This document shows positions 61,843 through 64,000 of a stretch of 64,000 nucleotides of DNA, in pieces. How positions within the stretch are numbered: position 1 is the first letter of the stretch; every line of letters starts with the position of its first letter. The position numbers were made by a program, and so were the translations under genes. Below the pieces are notes generated by a model. It was not told the origin of the DNA, searched no databases, and worked only from the letters and a program-made list of their open reading frames with translations. The stretch is from assembly GCF_002174305.1 (NCBI RefSeq), contig NZ_MIJB01000018.1:80292-144291 (forward strand), in the 5' to 3' direction. Source of the stretch: Aeromicrobium sp. PE09-221. Lineage in GTDB: Bacteria > Actinomycetota > Actinomycetes > Propionibacteriales > Nocardioidaceae.

Positions 61843-62223
61843 ATGACGATCGCAGTGGCCTACCGACCCGACGATTTCGGCAAAGGTGCTCTGCGCTGGG
61901 CCGCCGCCGAGGCACAGGCGACCGCGCAGCATCTGGTGATCATCACGGTCGACGAGATCGATCCCGAGTTCGAGGAACCGCATGAGATCGACCTCTCGGA
62001 GTTCACCGAGAGGTTCGACCTGGAGGATCTCGACTATGAGATCCGGCGGGCCGCCTCCCTGGACGTGGCCGATGTCGTGATCGAGCAGGCCACGGAGGCG
62101 GGTGCGGAGCGACTCGTGATCGGCATCCGCAAGCGCACCCCCGTCGGCAAGATGCTGATGGGCCGGGTGACGCAGATGATCCTGCTCGATGCGCCGATGC
62201 CCGTCATCGCCGTCAAGCCCTGA
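61843..62223 (+). CDS. Universal stress protein family, single domain
   Basis: 126 residues. A UspA fold: IAVAYRPDDFGKGALRWAAAEAQATAQHLVIITV, then ADVVIEQATEAGAERLVIGIRKRTPVGKMLMGRVTQMILLDAPMPVIAVKP. The ATP-loop spacing (GIRKRTPVGKMLMG followed by RVTQ) is close to G-2x-G-9x-G(S/T) but the second glycine is absent, so nucleotide binding is uncertain. Divergent from the DsbA-like gene. Leaderless. Confidence 0.88.
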   Translation: MTIAVAYRPDDFGKGALRWAAAEAQATAQHLVIITVDEIDPEFEEPHEIDLSEFTERFDLEDLDYEIRRAASLDVADVVIEQATEAGAERLVIGIRKRTPVGKMLMGRVTQMILLDAPMPVIAVKP

Positions 62224-62271
62224 GCCGATCCCACAGCGTCATGAGGCGCTTGCCCCGAACTCGCCCGCCCT

Positions 62272-62327
62272 GAGGCGGTGAGTAGGCGTCCGTTCATGGC
62301 CGCAGAAGGACGATAGGTCACCGCCTC
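62272..62327 (+). repeat. Palindromic repeat between usp and tyrS
   Basis: Arms 62272-62291 and 62308-62327 pair over an outer 10 bp and an inner 5 bp with a mismatched middle. The left arm contains GGCGGTGAGTAGGCGTCC, identical to bases 51045-51062. Confidence 0.7.
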
Positions 62328-62400
62328 AACTGCGCAGCGGTGTGTTGCTCCCACCGGCGGGCGTGGCCGGACCCTTGTCTACACGGGATGTGCCTCCATC

Positions 62401-62406
62401 TAGGCT
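62401..62406 (+). promoter_or_regulatory. -10 box TAGGCT of tyrS
   Basis: TAGGCT 27 nt before GTG 62434, with RBS GAAAGGA (62421-62427) in between. No T-box. Confidence 0.5.
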
Positions 62407-62433
62407 CGGGGCGACGATTCGAAAGGATTCCCC

Positions 62434-63693
62434 GTGACTCAGCACGTTCTCGACGATCTCCTCTCGCGCGGCCTGATCGCGCAGTCCACCGATCTGGATG
62501 CGCTGCGCGCCGATCTGGTCCGGGGTTCGCTCGTCTACTACACGGGATTCGACCCGACCGCGCCGAGCCTGCACATCGGCCACCTGATGCAGCTGTTGAT
62601 GATGCGGCGGCTTCAGCTGGCTGGACATCAGCCGCTGCTGCTCGTCGGCGGTGCCACCGGCCTCATCGGTGATCCGAAGCAGAGCGGTGAGCGCCAGATG
62701 AACACCAAGGACGTCGTCGCGGGGTGGGTGGACTCGATCGCCGCGCAGGCCGCGCCCTTCCTCGACTTCGAGGGGAGGAACGCCGCCCGACTGGTGAACA
62801 ACCTCGACTGGACGAGCGAGCTGAATGTCGTCGACTTCCTGCGCGATATCGGCAAGCACTTCCCGGTGAATCGGATGCTGGCCCGTGACGTCGTCGCGAG
62901 CCGCTTGGAGTCCGGGATCAGCTACACCGAGTTCAGCTACGTGCTGCTGCAGTCGATGGACTACCTCGAGCTCGCCCGCCGGTACGACTGCCGGTTGCAG
63001 ATGGGCGGAGGAGACCAGTGGGGCAATGTCTCGGCCGGTGTCGAGCTGGTGCGCCGTGCCGACGGCGATCGGGTGAACGGCCTGGTCACCCCGTTGATCA
63101 CCAAGGCGGACGGCACCAAGTTCGGCAAGACCGAGGGTGGCGCGGTGTGGCTGGACCCCGATTTGACGAGTCCGTACGCGTTCTACCAGTTCTGGATCAA
63201 TGCCGAGGACGCGAAGGTGGGGGAGTATCTCAAGCTGCTGACCTTCCTCGATGTCGAGGAGATCGAGCAGATCGACGTGGAGCACCAGGAGAAGCCGGGC
63301 CTGCGGGCCGCGCAGCGGTTGCTCGCCCGGGAGGTGACCTCGCTCGTGCACGGCCGGGCCGAGGCCGAGGCAGCTGAGCTCGCCTCCGGTGCGTTGTTCG
63401 GACGGGGCGAGTTGGCCGCGCTGCCGGAGTCCACCCTCGCGGCGGCGCTCACCGAAGCAGGTGCGGCAGAGGTGCCGCCGGGGACGTCGGTGGTGGACGC
63501 CCTGGTGGCGGCCGGACTCGCCGATTCCAAGTCGGCCGCGCGTCGTGCCGTCGCCGACGGCGGTGCCTATGTGAACAACGAACGGGTCACCGATCCGGAG
63601 GCGGCCCTGGAGACCGACGGAGCGCTGCACGGGCGCTGGGTCGTGCTGCGCAAGGGCAAACGGTCCGTCTCGGGTGTCCAGCTGGTCGGATGA
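62434..63693 (+). CDS. tyrS: Tyrosine--tRNA ligase
   Basis: 419 residues. The class I HIGH motif is at residues 47-50 (PTAPSLHIGHLMQL); the tyrosine-binding region includes SYTEFSYVLLQSMDY and GGDQWGN; the KMSKS loop is KADGTKFGKTEGG (about 230). The C-terminal S4 RNA-binding domain is intact (AAGLADSKSAARRAVADGGAYVNNERV). GTG start with RBS GAAAGGA. Last gene in the window. Confidence 0.97.
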   Translation: MTQHVLDDLLSRGLIAQSTDLDALRADLVRGSLVYYTGFDPTAPSLHIGHLMQLLMMRRLQLAGHQPLLLVGGATGLIGDPKQSGERQMNTKDVVAGWVDSIAAQAAPFLDFEGRNAARLVNNLDWTSELNVVDFLRDIGKHFPVNRMLARDVVASRLESGISYTEFSYVLLQSMDYLELARRYDCRLQMGGGDQWGNVSAGVELVRRADGDRVNGLVTPLITKADGTKFGKTEGGAVWLDPDLTSPYAFYQFWINAEDAKVGEYLKLLTFLDVEEIEQIDVEHQEKPGLRAAQRLLAREVTSLVHGRAEAEAAELASGALFGRGELAALPESTLAAALTEAGAAEVPPGTSVVDALVAAGLADSKSAARRAVADGGAYVNNERVTDPEAALETDGALHGRWVVLRKGKRSVSGVQLVG

Positions 63694-64000
63694 GCGGAAA
63701 AGCCTGGCATTCCAGGTGTGATGGCCAACACCCACCCCCCGGTTTGACCGCCCTGGAAACGGGTGTGTAATGTTCTTCTTGTTGCCGAGAGGGGCTGAGA
63801 GATCAGGCCCGAAGGCAGCCGCCCGAACCGAAACGGTTAACGCCAGGAGCCCTGCGGGGGTCCGGAAACTAGCCGCTGACAACGGAGGGTGTCACCCAAA
63901 CCGACCCGGGGTTGCCTCGGTGAAAACGTAGGGTGTAAGATCGACAAGCTTCCAATAGATGATCCCGTCCAGGGTGATGTCTGTGGTGTGCGTCTGATGT
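63694..64000 (+). promoter_or_regulatory. Tandem strong promoters and structured leader, probable start of an rRNA operon
   Basis: No gene in 307 bp. P1: TTGACC (63744-63749), 18-bp spacer, TAATGT (63768-63773). P2: TTGCCT (63912-63917), 18-bp spacer, TAAGAT (63936-63941). Between them are GC-rich hairpins (63790-63809 with a GAGA loop; AACCG-aaa-CGGTT at 63825-63837). A small CCTGG-catt-CCAGG hairpin follows tyrS. The region is less GC-rich than the genes. Two consensus-like promoters after tyrS fit an rrn operon beginning beyond base 64000, but no 16S sequence is present to prove it. Confidence 0.5.

Noticed and set aside
63787..63860. TPP-riboswitch-like blocks (CTGAGA, CGAACC, GGTTAACGCC)
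   Set aside because: The words resemble the THI element, but CTGAGA lies inside its own perfect GNRA hairpin and the P3, P4 and P5 arrangement is missing. No thiamine gene follows in the window.
63889..64000. Open frame from GTG 63889 with AACGGAGG upstream
   Set aside because: Third positions are far less GC-rich than in real genes here, and a strong promoter (63912-63941) lies inside it.

Overview
The window is a very GC-rich chromosome segment from an actinobacterium, most likely of the Propionibacteriales/Propionibacteriaceae kind. No 16S sequence is present, so this is inference. It rests on actinobacterial gene order (alaS-ruvX-mltG-aroE-aroC-aroK-aroB, then a separate mihF-gmk-rpoZ-coaBC-metK-priA-fmt-rsmB-rpe-rib block), a PriA without helicase motifs, class-2 PyrF, PyrR control of pyr genes, and many leaderless genes in which a TAnnnT -10 box lies 6-8 nt before the start codon. 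Almost every gene is housekeeping, and most lie on the + strand in tightly overlapping ATGA/TGATG operons.

Layout. 1-917: the 3' part of rarA. 1031-12659: two small proteins, alaS, ruvX, mltG, the shikimate genes aroE/aroC/aroK/aroB with a prepilin peptidase between them, an M24 peptidase, efp and nusB. 13037-16598: a four-gene OpuC-type compatible-solute ABC transporter. 16736-24909: the pyrimidine operon pyrR-pyrB-pyrC-carA-carB-pyrF behind a PyrR-binding leader. 24948-26798: an accessory island with a DUF222-HNH (13E12-type) gene under a perfect SOS box, a one-spacer type I-E CRISPR remnant without cas genes, and long hairpins. 26799-36855: a lipoprotein, mihF, gmk, rpoZ, coaBC, metK, a membrane protein, priA, fmt, rsmB and rpe. 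37040-40711: FMN riboswitch and ribD-ribE-ribBA-ribH. 40748-42839: hisE, hisG, a PH-domain protein and an SseB protein. 43836-42853 (minus): an ACT-GNAT protein. 43933-46246: the infC-rpmI-rplT operon behind a structured leader, then an rRNA/tRNA methyltransferase. 46304-51030: an orphan histidine kinase, pheS and pheT. 51750-60460: the complete ArgR-controlled cluster argG-C-J-B-D-F-R-H. 60502-63693: a DNA glycosylase, a DsbA-like protein with a tiny Cys-containing partner ORF, a Usp protein and tyrS. 63694-64000: strong tandem promoters and a structured leader that probably feed an rRNA operon beyond the window.

Most notable signal. A family of 80-83 bp repeats, each beginning ATGAGCGAGCGGAGCGAGCG, sits exactly inside the ATGA stop/start overlap of co-transcribed genes: two tandem copies at ruvX/mltG, one at pyrB/pyrC and one at ribBA/ribH. 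Each copy encodes a 27-28 residue mini-ORF that starts on the upstream gene's overlapping ATG and ends on the TGA overlapping the next gene's ATG, so translational coupling is preserved. An unrelated 98-bp insert at fmt/rsmB follows the same rule. All inserts have a length of 2 modulo 3, as an open coupling frame requires. They resemble the mycobacterial MIRU elements in design. The window also has dispersed palindromic repeats, one of them inside a coding gene, and an infC leader that can hide its own Shine-Dalgarno sequence.
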